Shown here: one piece after another, positions 44,620 through 52,768 of the stretch
How positions within the stretch are numbered: position 1 is the first letter of the stretch
Layout of the letters: every line of letters begins with the position of its first letter
NCBI GenBank assembly: GCA_030425705.1
Contig: JAUHZU010000009.1
Span: 62,001 to 126,000, forward strand
DNA from: Phycisphaerae bacterium
GTDB taxonomy: Bacteria; Planctomycetota; Phycisphaerae; Phycisphaerales; Phycisphaeraceae
DNA: 64,000 bases
Direction of reading: 5' to 3'
Notes under the pieces: generated by a model
What the model was told of the DNA's origin: nothing
Database searches by the model: none
The model's input: only the letters and a program-made list of their open reading frames with translations
Program-made: the position numbers and the translations under genes

Positions 44620-46095
44620 ATGGGCATCACACTGGAAGAGGTTGAACGCCGCTGGGAGGAGGTCCGCGCGGGCGTCTCGGCGGGCGATGAATCTCTCGCG
44701 GGCGAGGTGGTGCTGGTGTTGCGGCCAGTGGTTGGCCGTATCTGCAAGGCGGCCGCCGGGCCTGGCGTAGAAGTGGACGATCTGGTGCAGGAGGTGCTGG
44801 ACCGATTCCTGCACCGCGTCGAAACCATCGAACACGGGCTGCTCGGCTGGCTGCGGCAGACCGCAAGAAACCTGGTCGCTGAGCACCACCGGCGACGTAA
44901 GACCCAGGGGCAACATGCCGTCCGCCTGGCGACGTATCAACAGTCCCAGCAGCCCTCACGTATCGCCGAGGCGACTCTGCGAGAGACCGGGGCGGCGTTG
45001 CGTCGTCTGCCCGCCGAGCAACGGGCGTTGATCGTGACCCGCTTTATCGAGGGCAAGCCGCTGCGGGAAATCGCGGCATCAACCGGGTCCTCAATCTCGA
45101 CCTGCACTAGGCGGATCCAGGACGCGCTCGACCAACTTGTTTCGGTGATGCCCAGCGAACTCCAGGCATACGCCGGGCAGGAAGACACCATCGAACCCGC
45201 AGCGCTCGACACGGCCGAGTTGCGGCTCTTCCGCGACCGTGATGACCTGCACGCCGCCGCCCAGTTCGTATCAACGGCCAGCCGGTCTGGCAGCCATGAA
45301 CACGGAGCGTTACCCGGACGGGAACTCATCCGGGTCGGTGTTTTGGTCAGCCACTACGCCACCACAGTCCCGCAATACCAAGGGTTTTTCCAGTCCTTTG
45401 ACCAGGGGGTCGCCACCCTCGGGAACCTCAGCGACCCGCGGATCGAACTGGTCGCGGTAGTCGAACCCGACTCGCTCGTCCGGCCAAACATCGAGGCGGT
45501 CATCCGCGACTACGCTGTGCTCGGCGGCATGCTGGATGTGACAAACACCGAAGACCTGAAGTCGCTCGACCTGATCCACCTTGGCGATACATTCGCGATC
45601 CTCCCTGCAGCGCTCGACGCGATTTGTGAGGCCGTGCGTTCGGGTGTGGGGCTCTACAACGAAGCGTGGCTGGGCTCGGTCGTACCGGGCTATACCGATC
45701 GTCGGGTCCTCGACCTCCTGCTGACCGATCGTGCCGGCAGCTACCACGTCCCCGAAGGGCATGACCTGCCCCGACCCGGGACGGTCCTGCGTGAACACCC
45801 GCTGATCCCCGGCTTGGCGAAAGGGACAAAGCTCACGGTAGGCGGGTGCGGCCCGGTCTATGCCACAAAGCCCGACGCCGTAACAATCATCAAGCAGGAC
45901 GGATACTACCAGTCGAATACTTATCTCGATCGTGGGACGGTCCGCGGCACGATCCCCGTCCTAGTCGCGGGCACGCTCGGTCGAGGGCGTGTCGTTTCCT
46001 TGAACCAGAACACCCCCGAACCCATCGCGACCCACCCCGCCCTCAGGGGGCACTTCATGTCTCATGTCTACAGTTGGCTCACGCGACGTTGCTAG
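44620..46095 (+). CDS. ECF sigma factor fused to a class I glutamine amidotransferase-like (ThuA-type) domain
   Basis: A 491-residue protein from ATG 44620 (GGG ribosome site 11 bases upstream; ATG 44611 is possible). Residues about 20-100 form sigma2 (AGPGVEVDDLVQEVLDRFLH, LGWLRQTARNLVAEHHRRRK), and about 125-180 form sigma4 (RRLPAEQRALIVTRFIEGKP, LREIAASTGSSISTCTRRI). After a linker, about 225-490 is a second domain beginning ELIRVGVLVSHYATTVPQYQ, with LIHLGDTFAILPAALDAICE and VLVAGTLGRGRVVSLNQNT, the profile of a ThuA-type Rossmann domain that lacks the amidotransferase Cys (AVRSGVGLYNEAWLGS at the elbow). Probably a sensor, not an enzyme. Confidence 0.8.
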   Translation: MGITLEEVERRWEEVRAGVSAGDESLAGEVVLVLRPVVGRICKAAAGPGVEVDDLVQEVLDRFLHRVETIEHGLLGWLRQTARNLVAEHHRRRKTQGQHAVRLATYQQSQQPSRIAEATLRETGAALRRLPAEQRALIVTRFIEGKPLREIAASTGSSISTCTRRIQDALDQLVSVMPSELQAYAGQEDTIEPAALDTAELRLFRDRDDLHAAAQFVSTASRSGSHEHGALPGRELIRVGVLVSHYATTVPQYQGFFQSFDQGVATLGNLSDPRIELVAVVEPDSLVRPNIEAVIRDYAVLGGMLDVTNTEDLKSLDLIHLGDTFAILPAALDAICEAVRSGVGLYNEAWLGSVVPGYTDRRVLDLLLTDRAGSYHVPEGHDLPRPGTVLREHPLIPGLAKGTKLTVGGCGPVYATKPDAVTIIKQDGYYQSNTYLDRGTVRGTIPVLVAGTLGRGRVVSLNQNTPEPIATHPALRGHFMSHVYSWLTRRC

Positions 46096-46226
46096 CCCGA
46101 ACGCTTGTAAATCACTACCCAAGATCGCCACACATGATAAAAGCCCGGACCCAATCACGAAGCCGCCGGTCGACGGTCTCCCAAACATCGGCCCAGCCAC
46201 GAAACCCACAACGAGTTCCTAAGAAT

Positions 46227-46823
46227 ATGGTGTCGCCGCAACAAGACAGCGAACCCGAGAGGCAACCCGGACTCGGAATCGGACCACGCCTGCGTTACCA
46301 CCGGAGCCGTCAACGGCTGACGCTTGACCAACTCTCGAAGATGTCAGGCGTATCCAAAGCCATGCTTTCCAACATCGAGCACAGCAAGGCGAACCCGACC
46401 GTTGTCATCCTTCACAAGATCGCCGCTGCGCTCCAATGCTCCCTGATCGATCTCATCGAAGAGCCCTCTCCGGAAAGGTACTTTGCGATCGTGAACGCAG
46501 AATGCCCTGCAGACCCGTCCGGCCGAGACATCCGGCGGTCGGCAAAACGCCTTACACCGCTTCAGCTTGAGAACGAGGTACAGGCCTTTGATGTCGAGTT
46601 GCCCGGACAGACTTGCCGGCGGGTGCCCGCGTTCGAGACCGGCACACTCGCACTCGCGACGGTGATGGTCGGCCGGGTCGAGGTTTCGATCGAAGGCGAT
46701 AAGCGCTGTCTCGTGGCCGGCGATTCGGCCACCTACAGGGCCGACTGTGAACACCTTGTCGCCAACCCGGATTGCGAGCCCGCACGCATCCTCCTCTTTT
46801 TCTCGATGCCCACACTCCACTAA
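46227..46823 (+). CDS. XRE-family regulator with C-terminal cupin domain
   Basis: A 198-residue regulator from ATG 46227. A helix-turn-helix at about residues 18-70 (LRYHRSRQRLTLDQLSKMSG, VSKAMLSNIEHSKANPTVVI) is followed by a cupin at about residues 110-195 (GTLALATVMVGRVEVSIEGD, RCLVAGDSATYRADCEHL). The usual metal His residues are only partly visible. Such proteins bind promoters and sense a small molecule. The start could be further upstream in frame (ATG 46134), which would add a basic extension. It follows the ECF fusion by 131 bases and may be co-expressed. Confidence 0.82.
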   Translation: MVSPQQDSEPERQPGLGIGPRLRYHRSRQRLTLDQLSKMSGVSKAMLSNIEHSKANPTVVILHKIAAALQCSLIDLIEEPSPERYFAIVNAECPADPSGRDIRRSAKRLTPLQLENEVQAFDVELPGQTCRRVPAFETGTLALATVMVGRVEVSIEGDKRCLVAGDSATYRADCEHLVANPDCEPARILLFFSMPTLH

Positions 46824-46981
46824 GCCAGTGGACTGGCTCAAGCGATCCACTAATCGCGTACGCAATGCCTGCCGCAATCGTCTGCTCGGCGTTCCGGTGC
46901 CGTCCATAACGAGTGGCGAGCGACCGGGTAAAAGTTTTCGTTCACAAACTGGGACATGGGGAAATCTAAGTCGGCGCAGAA

Positions 46982-47012
46982 AACAACCCCGGCCAATCGG
47001 CCGGGGCTGTTT
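46982..47012. terminator. Bidirectional hairpin terminator
   Basis: AACAACCCCGGCC and GGCCGGGGCTGTTT pair around AATC. It is followed by TTTT on the minus strand, where it ends the PEP-CTERM gene, and it also lies about 160 bases after the XRE-cupin stop. The stem is strong. Confidence 0.7.
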
Positions 47013-47041
47013 GGAGGAACATGGATCAGAGCCGCAAGGGA

Positions 47042-47827
47042 TCAGGCGCGGCGGCGGCGGAGCACCGCGAGGCCACCCAGGCCGAGCAGCGCCAGCGAGC
47101 CGGGCTCGGGGACGGTTTCGAGCAGGATGTTGTCGAAGTGAGCACCGCCACCAGCACTCGACAGGTCGGAAGGACCGCCAAGACGGATGGCATTAAACCC
47201 ACCGGCCCCAGCGACAGCAGCGACAGATGCCGTCGCGTTGATGTTACCATCGCTGTTCAGGTCGAGCGTAAAGTCGACTGAGTTCGCGCCGACAGTCACC
47301 GTGTAAGTGTGCCAACCCTCGACCGAGGAGTTACCGATGGCGGACCCACTATCGTCAACGATGTTATCGAACGCGACCCAACTGGGGTTTGCGCCACTGC
47401 CATCAAACAGGATCACGCGGTAGCAGTAAAACGCGTTTGCGATCTGGTTGTAGTGCCCCATCTCAATGAGGTTTGAGCCCGCATTGTCGCGGAGGCCGAT
47501 ACTGACACGCTCGTTCCCGCTGGTGCCGTCATCGTAGATCATGCCTGTGAGGAACAGAGGATTGGCATCCGAAGGATTCACGGTCGAGAATGAGAACACG
47601 TTCGTGTTGCCACCGGTAAACGAGCCCGCCGTCCCGGGGTGGAACATGCTTTGACCGGGGTTGCCAAAGGCAGTATCGAGGGTGGCGGTGCCACCATTGG
47701 CCCACACAGCGTTCATCGCGGTCGTATCCGCGTAGGACTCAAAATCTTCATCGATGATCGGTGCGGCGGTAGCCAGACCAGCAATCGAGAGGGCGGCGGT
47801 GGCGGCGATCAGGTGCTTGCGATCCAT
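47042..47827 (-). CDS. PEP-CTERM exported protein
   Basis: A 261-residue secreted protein. The start is at 47827 (strong GGAGGAG ribosome site). Signal peptide KHLIAATAALSIAGLATAA. The mature domain is a beta-sandwich type (FESYADTTAMNAVWANGGTA, WHTYTVTVGANSVDFTLDLN). It ends [18 protein letters not shown] with RRRRA, the PEP-CTERM sorting signal recognised by exosortase: motif, helix and basic tail. No exosortase is in the window. Function probably adhesion or matrix; unknown ligand. It may be linked to the flanking ECF/XRE regulators, without proof. Confidence 0.85.
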   Translation of the reverse strand: MDRKHLIAATAALSIAGLATAAPIIDEDFESYADTTAMNAVWANGGTATLDTAFGNPGQSMFHPGTAGSFTGGNTNVFSFSTVNPSDANPLFLTGMIYDDGTSGNERVSIGLRDNAGSNLIEMGHYNQIANAFYCYRVILFDGSGANPSWVAFDNIVDDSGSAIGNSSVEGWHTYTVTVGANSVDFTLDLNSDGNINATASVAAVAGAGGFNAIRLGGPSDLSSAGGGAHFDNILLETVPEPGSLALLGLGGLAVLRRRRA

Positions 47828-47960
47828 GGGTAACTCCTCCGAGTTGGTGAGAAATCGACTTGACGAACGATTCGGCAAAGCCGACCAAAAACATCAGGTG
47901 AACGCCCGACGCGCTCTACCGGACAAAAGGCCAGCCATCGAGCCAACCTTATATAACAAT

Positions 47961-47988
47961 ACTATACCCGTCTACCCTTCGACTGCAA
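47961..47988 (-). promoter_or_regulatory. Promoter candidate for the PEP-CTERM gene
   Basis: On the minus strand TTGCAG (47988-47983) and TATAGT (47966-47961) with 16 bases between them, within the only markedly AT-rich patch of the region (TTATATAACAATACTATAC). It is 134 bases from the start codon. Confidence 0.45.
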
Positions 47989-48059
47989 GGGGCAATCCGA
48001 GAAAACGTCTCGTTCCCGTTTCTTGGCGCTGAAAACGCCGTCTTGCCCAGCTTGACAGA

Positions 48060-48839
48060 TCAGGCCGGGTTATGTCGCCCGCACATCCCGCACGCCGGGT
48101 CGGCATAGGTCTTAACGGTCCGGACACGCATCTCCCGCAGGTTGAGGCGGATCATCCGTCCGAACAAGGGCTCGCCGAGGCCCGAGAGGAGCTTGACCGC
48201 CTCCATCGCGCCCATGCAGCCGACCGTCCCGCTCACCGCGCCGAAGACCGGGAACCGGCGTTTCCAGGCCGGGGGCACCTCGGGCACCAGGCACCGCAGG
48301 CATGGGCCCCCGCCCGGGGCAAGGGTCGTGATCGTCGCCTCCAGATCGTACATCGCGCACTCGACCATCGGCTTGCCCTGGGCGACCGCCTGATCGTTCA
48401 TCGCGAAGCGCTCCTGGAACATCGGCGCGGCATCGACCACGACATCCGCCAGCCCCACCAACTCGGCCGCGTTGTCGTCGCTGATGTTCTCGCCGATCGG
48501 TGTGATCTTCAGGCGGGGGTTGAGGTCCTTCAGCCGACGCTCGATCGTCTCGATACGCGGCTTGCCTAGCCACGCGTGGGTCATAAGCAGTTGCCGGTTG
48601 AGGTCCGAGTGCTTCACCACCCCGCCGTGGGCGATGACCAGGTGCCCGACCCCCGCGGCGGCGAGCTCGTACGCGACGACGCTCCCCAGCCCGCCACAGC
48701 GCGAGATGAGGACGGTGCTGTTCTTGAGCCGCCGCTGGCCCTCTTCGCCGAAACCGGGCGACCACATCTGCCACTCGTAGGTGGCGCGTTCTTCATCGGT
48801 CAGCGCGTCGGCGAGGGGTTTGGGGAGGTTCTGATTCAT
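48060..48839 (-). CDS. E1/MoeB/ThiF-family adenylating-type protein
   Basis: A 259-residue member of the ThiF/MoeB/HesA family, which activates sulfur-carrier or ubiquitin-like proteins. YEWQMWSPGFGEEGQRRLKN leads; the nucleotide loop is LISRCGGLGSVVAYELAAA, and HSDLNRQLLMTHAWLGKPRI matches the S/D-NLNRQ and K-fold motifs. VVDAAPMFQERFAMND, CLRC and CGMC (zinc ligands) are in place. The usual D-F-D at the ATP site reads AHGGVV. It starts inside the stop of the ModC-like gene, so it belongs to the transporter operon. Role in molybdenum or tungsten cofactor synthesis is inferred from context. Confidence 0.8.
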   Translation of the reverse strand: MNQNLPKPLADALTDEERATYEWQMWSPGFGEEGQRRLKNSTVLISRCGGLGSVVAYELAAAGVGHLVIAHGGVVKHSDLNRQLLMTHAWLGKPRIETIERRLKDLNPRLKITPIGENISDDNAAELVGLADVVVDAAPMFQERFAMNDQAVAQGKPMVECAMYDLEATITTLAPGGGPCLRCLVPEVPPAWKRRFPVFGAVSGTVGCMGAMEAVKLLSGLGEPLFGRMIRLNLREMRVRTVKTYADPACGMCGRHNPA

Positions 48840-49480
48840 GCCGTGTCCTCTTGGATGCCGCCGTTGACCAGCCGGAACAGGTGCGTGCCGAGCTGCTCGG
48901 CCTCGGACGAGCTGTGTGTCACGTGCAACGCGGTGACGTGTTCGTGCCGTTGCACGCGTTTCAAGAGCTCGATCATACGGCCGCGGGTTTCTTCATCCAA
49001 GGCACTGAGCGGCTCGTCCAGGCACAACACCTCCGGCCGAAACGCCAGCGCACGCCCCAACGCGACCCGCTGCCGCTCGCCGCCGGACAGCCCGCGCGGC
49101 TTGCGCTTCAGCAGGTGCCCGATGCCCAGCAGCTCGGCCAACTCCTCGATGCGCTGCTGCTGCTTCGCCTTGTCCCACTTGCGGAGCTGCATCGCAAAAG
49201 CGAGCTGGTCGCGGATCGTCATCGTCGGGAACAGCGCGCCGTCCTGCGGGACATAGCCGATGCCGCGCTCGCCGGGACGCACGCGGGTGATGTCCCGGCC
49301 GTGGAGTGTGACGGTGCCCTGCCTAGTCTTGCGAAGCCCGCAGACGGCCTCGAGCAGCGTCGTCTTGCCGCAGCCGGTCGGACCCATCAAGATGCCGTAG
49401 GCGTTGTCGGGCACGGTAAAAGAAAGGCCCTTGAGCGAAAAGCCGGGCACAGCGATGCCAAGATTCCGCACCTCGATCAT
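48836..49480 (-). CDS. ABC transporter ATP-binding protein, ModC-like
   Basis: A 214-residue ATPase without the C-terminal regulatory TOBE domain of full ModC. Walker A is MGPTGCGKTTLLEAV, the Q loop is YVPQDGALFPTMTI, signature LSGGERQRVALGRALA, Walker B VLCLDEPLSALDEE and switch VTHSSSEAE. ATG 49480 overlaps the permease stop and the gene ends overlapping the E1-like gene start; four-base overlaps on both sides. Tungstate, molybdate or similar oxyanion transport is likely by similarity with its partner. Confidence 0.87.
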   Translation of the reverse strand: MIEVRNLGIAVPGFSLKGLSFTVPDNAYGILMGPTGCGKTTLLEAVCGLRKTRQGTVTLHGRDITRVRPGERGIGYVPQDGALFPTMTIRDQLAFAMQLRKWDKAKQQQRIEELAELLGIGHLLKRKPRGLSGGERQRVALGRALAFRPEVLCLDEPLSALDEETRGRMIELLKRVQRHEHVTALHVTHSSSEAEQLGTHLFRLVNGGIQEDTA

Positions 49481-50352
49481 CAGACCACCTCCCGCCCCAC
49501 GCCGAGCAGGCGCGTGACCAGCAGCACCACCATCGCCAGCGCGACCATCAGCATCGAGACCGCCACCGCCCCGTGGATGTTGCCGATCGAGAACTCGAGG
49601 TACACACTCGTCGACAGGACCTCGGTCTTCATGCGGGTGGTGCCCGCGAAGATGAGGATCGGGCCGAACTCGCCGAGCGACCGCGCCCAGGCGAGGGTGA
49701 AGGCGGCGGTCATCCCGCGGTAGGCCTGGGGCAGCGCGACCCGGGAGAACGCCGAGGCGTGCCCGGCGCCTAGCGTCAGAGCGACACGCTCGGGCCGTGG
49801 GTCGATCTGCTCGAACGTCACGCGCATCGTCCGCGTCGCGAACGCCGCGGCGACCGTGAACTGCGCCAGCACCACCGCCGGGACCTCGTAGGTGATCCCT
49901 CGGATGCCGTCGGCACCGATGAGCTTCATCAGGTCGCTGAATGTGGTGTCCATCCACCGCCCCGCCGGGGTCTGGAACAGGATCAGCAGCGAGATGCCGA
50001 TGACCAGCGGCGGCAGGACGATCGGGATATCCAGCACCGTGTCGATCAGCTTCTTACCCGGGAAGCGGTAGCGCGACATCAGGTAGCCGATGGGTACCGC
50101 GACCCAGACGGACAGGATGGCCGAGATCGTGCAGGTCAGCAGCGAGAGCGTGATAGAGAAGCGGATCGCTTCATCGCTCAGCGCCTTGCCGATCTCCGCG
50201 AACGAGGTGAACCGCCAGTCGGCCCAGAGCATCGCCAGGATCAGCGCCAGGTAGCTCGTGCCGATCGCGACCATCACCGTGAAGAACGGGACATCGCTGC
50301 GCACCCGTCGGGGCGCGGTCTCGCTCGGCGGTGTCGGCGGGGTGTCTGGCAT
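49480..50352 (-). CDS. ABC transporter permease, ModB/CysTW-like
   Basis: A 290-residue permease with six membrane helices after a Pro-rich leader. LLTCTISAILSVWVAVPIGY and DIPIVLPPLVIGISLLILFQ form the core, and the coupling helix is ALTLGAGHASAFSRVALPQA (EAA-loop type) followed by GMTAAFTLAWARSLGEFGPI. This is the family of molybdate, tungstate and sulfate permeases. ModC-like ATPase overlaps its stop. Confidence 0.87.
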   Translation of the reverse strand: MPDTPPTPPSETAPRRVRSDVPFFTVMVAIGTSYLALILAMLWADWRFTSFAEIGKALSDEAIRFSITLSLLTCTISAILSVWVAVPIGYLMSRYRFPGKKLIDTVLDIPIVLPPLVIGISLLILFQTPAGRWMDTTFSDLMKLIGADGIRGITYEVPAVVLAQFTVAAAFATRTMRVTFEQIDPRPERVALTLGAGHASAFSRVALPQAYRGMTAAFTLAWARSLGEFGPILIFAGTTRMKTEVLSTSVYLEFSIGNIHGAVAVSMLMVALAMVVLLVTRLLGVGREVV

Positions 50353-50385
50353 GCGTATGGTCGGCGGCGGGGTGCGCGGTACAGC

Positions 50386-52056
50386 TTAACGCGAGGCCCG
50401 CCAGTGGAAGCCCGCCGACTCGAACCGTTGCCGGCTTTCCTCACTGCGGAGCGCTAAGAACAGCCGCTCCATCAGCTGCTTGTGCTCGGACATCTCCGCG
50501 ATCGACCAGGGCTGGACCGCGCGGGCCAGGCCCGATTCCCCATCCTGGATCTCGACGACTTCCAACTCATCGAGGTTGGCGGCGCTGGACATCACGTTCG
50601 AGCGGTAGACGATCACGGCATCCAGCCCCCCCGCCAGGATCTGGCTGACCAGCGTGGGGCCGACATCCACCTCGACCGACTTCTGTGCCTGGACCCGGCC
50701 GTAGATGTTGTTGAACCGTTCCGAGGAGAGCATCTGCCGCGTCAGCGTGCCCAGCGCCGACTCGGTCGGGTGGCAGACCCCGACGCGGACGCCGGGCTGC
50801 AGCAGGTCTTCGGGCGTGCGGATGTCGTGCGGGTTGCCCTTGGCGACGGCGATGACGATGTCGTTCTCGGAGACAATCGTGCCTTCGCCGAAGATCCGTT
50901 GGCCGCTGTACTCGTGGATCGAGTCGTAGAACTGTACATCGCAGGCCAGATACGCCGAGGGGAACCGGTCCGGCTCAACACCCGACTCCAGGAGCGCCGT
51001 CATCTGTGCGACCAGCTTCCCGCAGCCGGCCCACTGCGGGTCGATGGTCACGCCCTCGCGTTCGCAGAACTCGGCGATCGTGTCCTCAAACACCGCGCGG
51101 AACATCGACCCGCAGTACAACACGATCCGGGGGTCTTCTTCCCACACGTCTCCATCCACGACCTCGAAGCCGTCGCTCTCGAACATCGCGAGCCCCGCGT
51201 CCCGCGCGGACAGGAACCGCGCCAAACGGAGCGCTTCCGTCGGCCGTTCGGTGGTCGCGACCACCGCGATCCCGATCCTGCTGACGTGCTCCCGGAACGC
51301 GGGGTGCGGGTCTTCAATGATCTCGACACCGTCGGTCATCATCGCGATGGTGTCCCAGACCACCGCGGCGTCCAGCGCACCCACGCGTACCGCATCGACC
51401 AGCGCGACGACGGTCTCCTGCTCGGTCTTGCGGCGCTGCTCGATGGCGTCGAGGATGCCCATGTCGCGGGCGATCGCGCGGGTCTTCTTGCCGACCGCGG
51501 CGCCCTCGTTGGCGATACCGAAGTCGATATCACTGGCGGGTTCGGCGAGGTCCGCAAGCGAGGAGATGCCCCGCGGGTTACCCGGCGCGACAATCAGCAC
51601 GGGGCGCTGCACGCCGATCGGGATGACCTCAGCGATCGTGCCGTCCGACCGACCCTGGTCGAGGTAGCTGTCCTCGGCGGTCAGGTAGAGGTCCGGCGCG
51701 GTGCCGAGTTCGACCTCGGTCTTGATCTGGCCGTAAAGGGTGCCCGAGCCGTGGGCGTGGACTTCAACCCGGACGCCGTAGCGTGTTTCGTAGTCTGCAA
51801 GGACCTTTTCGACAGTCGGCCGAACCCCCGCGGCGCAGTACAGGCGGAGCGGGGCTGTGTCCGCACGCTTGTCCTCGGTCTGGATCAGTGGCGCTTCGCC
51901 ACGCAGCGTCAGGACCGCGACCACCAGCACAACAAGCACGGCGGCCGACGACATCGCGAGGATCGCAGCCGCGTTCGCCGCGCCGAAAGCGCGGCGTCGG
52001 ATCAAGCCCAGTGAGCGGTGGACGTCCTGAGGATTCGATGGCGAGAGCAGATTCAC
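50386..52056 (-). CDS. Membrane-anchored tandem substrate-binding protein (two ModA-like domains)
   Basis: A 556-residue protein with GTG start 52056. One N-terminal helix (about 32-52, AILAMSSAAVLVVLVVAVL) anchors two similar periplasmic domains. Domain 1, about residues 68-305: LRLYCAAGVRPTVEKVLADY, AHGSGTLYGQIKTEVELG, TAPDLYLTAEDSYLDQ. Domain 2, about 310-555: IVLYCGSMFRAVFEDTIAEF, GCGKLVAQMTALLESG, PSAYLACDVQFYDS. Both start with the LYC motif and resemble extracellular solute-binding proteins of the ModA type, but the two copies differ, suggesting two ligands or one duplicated site. It lies between a LolD-like ATPase and a ModB-like permease. Confidence 0.82.
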   Translation of the reverse strand: MNLLSPSNPQDVHRSLGLIRRRAFGAANAAAILAMSSAAVLVVLVVAVLTLRGEAPLIQTEDKRADTAPLRLYCAAGVRPTVEKVLADYETRYGVRVEVHAHGSGTLYGQIKTEVELGTAPDLYLTAEDSYLDQGRSDGTIAEVIPIGVQRPVLIVAPGNPRGISSLADLAEPASDIDFGIANEGAAVGKKTRAIARDMGILDAIEQRRKTEQETVVALVDAVRVGALDAAVVWDTIAMMTDGVEIIEDPHPAFREHVSRIGIAVVATTERPTEALRLARFLSARDAGLAMFESDGFEVVDGDVWEEDPRIVLYCGSMFRAVFEDTIAEFCEREGVTIDPQWAGCGKLVAQMTALLESGVEPDRFPSAYLACDVQFYDSIHEYSGQRIFGEGTIVSENDIVIAVAKGNPHDIRTPEDLLQPGVRVGVCHPTESALGTLTRQMLSSERFNNIYGRVQAQKSVEVDVGPTLVSQILAGGLDAVIVYRSNVMSSAANLDELEVVEIQDGESGLARAVQPWSIAEMSEHKQLMERLFLALRSEESRQRFESAGFHWRASR

Positions 52057-52068
52057 AGCGGTTTCGTC

Positions 52069-52767
52069 CTAAACATGGATCGATTCATGAACCGTGTCGG
52101 CCACCACGCCGCCACGTAGTGTCACCACGCGGTCGGCCTGGTCGTGGTGCAGCGTCGAGTGGGTCGCGACAAGCACGGTGCCGCCTGCGTCGGCGAAGGC
52201 ACGCAACGCGGCGAAGGCGGCGTGGGCGTTGTCCGGGTCCAGGTTGCCCGAGGGCTCGTCGGCGAGGATGACCTTGGGGCCATTGAGCATCGCCCGCGCG
52301 ATCGCGACGCGCTGCCGCTCGCCCTGGCTGAGTTGGCGGGGCTTGTGGTGCAGGCGGTCCGCGAGGCCGAGGTCTACCAGACGTTGTTCCGCGCGTTGGC
52401 GTGTCTCGGTCTGGCCGGCCCCACGCGGGGTGGCGGCAAGCAGGACGTTCTCAAACGCGGACAGGTACGGGATCAGTTCGAGCGTCTGGAACACAAACCC
52501 GATATGCGCTGCGCGGAAGCGGGCGCGTTCGGCGGCAGTTAGCGCATAAAGATCGTCACCGCCGACCCGGACCGTGCCTTCCGTCGGCCGACGCATCCCG
52601 CCGACCGCGAGCAGCAGCGTGGTCTTGCCCGAACCGGACGGCCCGGTGACGAGCGCCAACTCGCCGGGTCGGAACGACAGTGACACGGCGTTTAGCGCAT
52701 CAATACGCCCCTGCTTCCCGGTGTAGCGGTGCGAGACCGCGTCGATCTGAATCATCGCATCGGCCAA
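52069..52767 (-). CDS. ABC transporter ATP-binding protein, LolD/MacB-like
   Basis: A 232-residue ATPase for type VII (MacB/LolCDE-like) transporters. The start is a TTG at 52767 because GGGAGGA lies just upstream; ATG 52755 is an alternative. Walker [20 protein letters not shown]-loop [19 protein letters not shown], signature [16 protein letters not shown], Walker [16 protein letters not shown], His switch [10 protein letters not shown]. The gap to the permease upstream is one base, which pairs these two. Confidence 0.87.
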   Translation of the reverse strand: MADAMIQIDAVSHRYTGKQGRIDALNAVSLSFRPGELALVTGPSGSGKTTLLLAVGGMRRPTEGTVRVGGDDLYALTAAERARFRAAHIGFVFQTLELIPYLSAFENVLLAATPRGAGQTETRQRAEQRLVDLGLADRLHHKPRQLSQGERQRVAIARAMLNGPKVILADEPSGNLDPDNAHAAFAALRAFADAGGTVLVATHSTLHHDQADRVVTLRGGVVADTVHESIHV

Positions 52768-52768
52768 G

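Noticed and set aside
47998-48039. Two short hairpins after the E1-like gene
   Set aside because: CGAGA/TCTCG and GGCG/CGCC stems are too weak to call a terminator.
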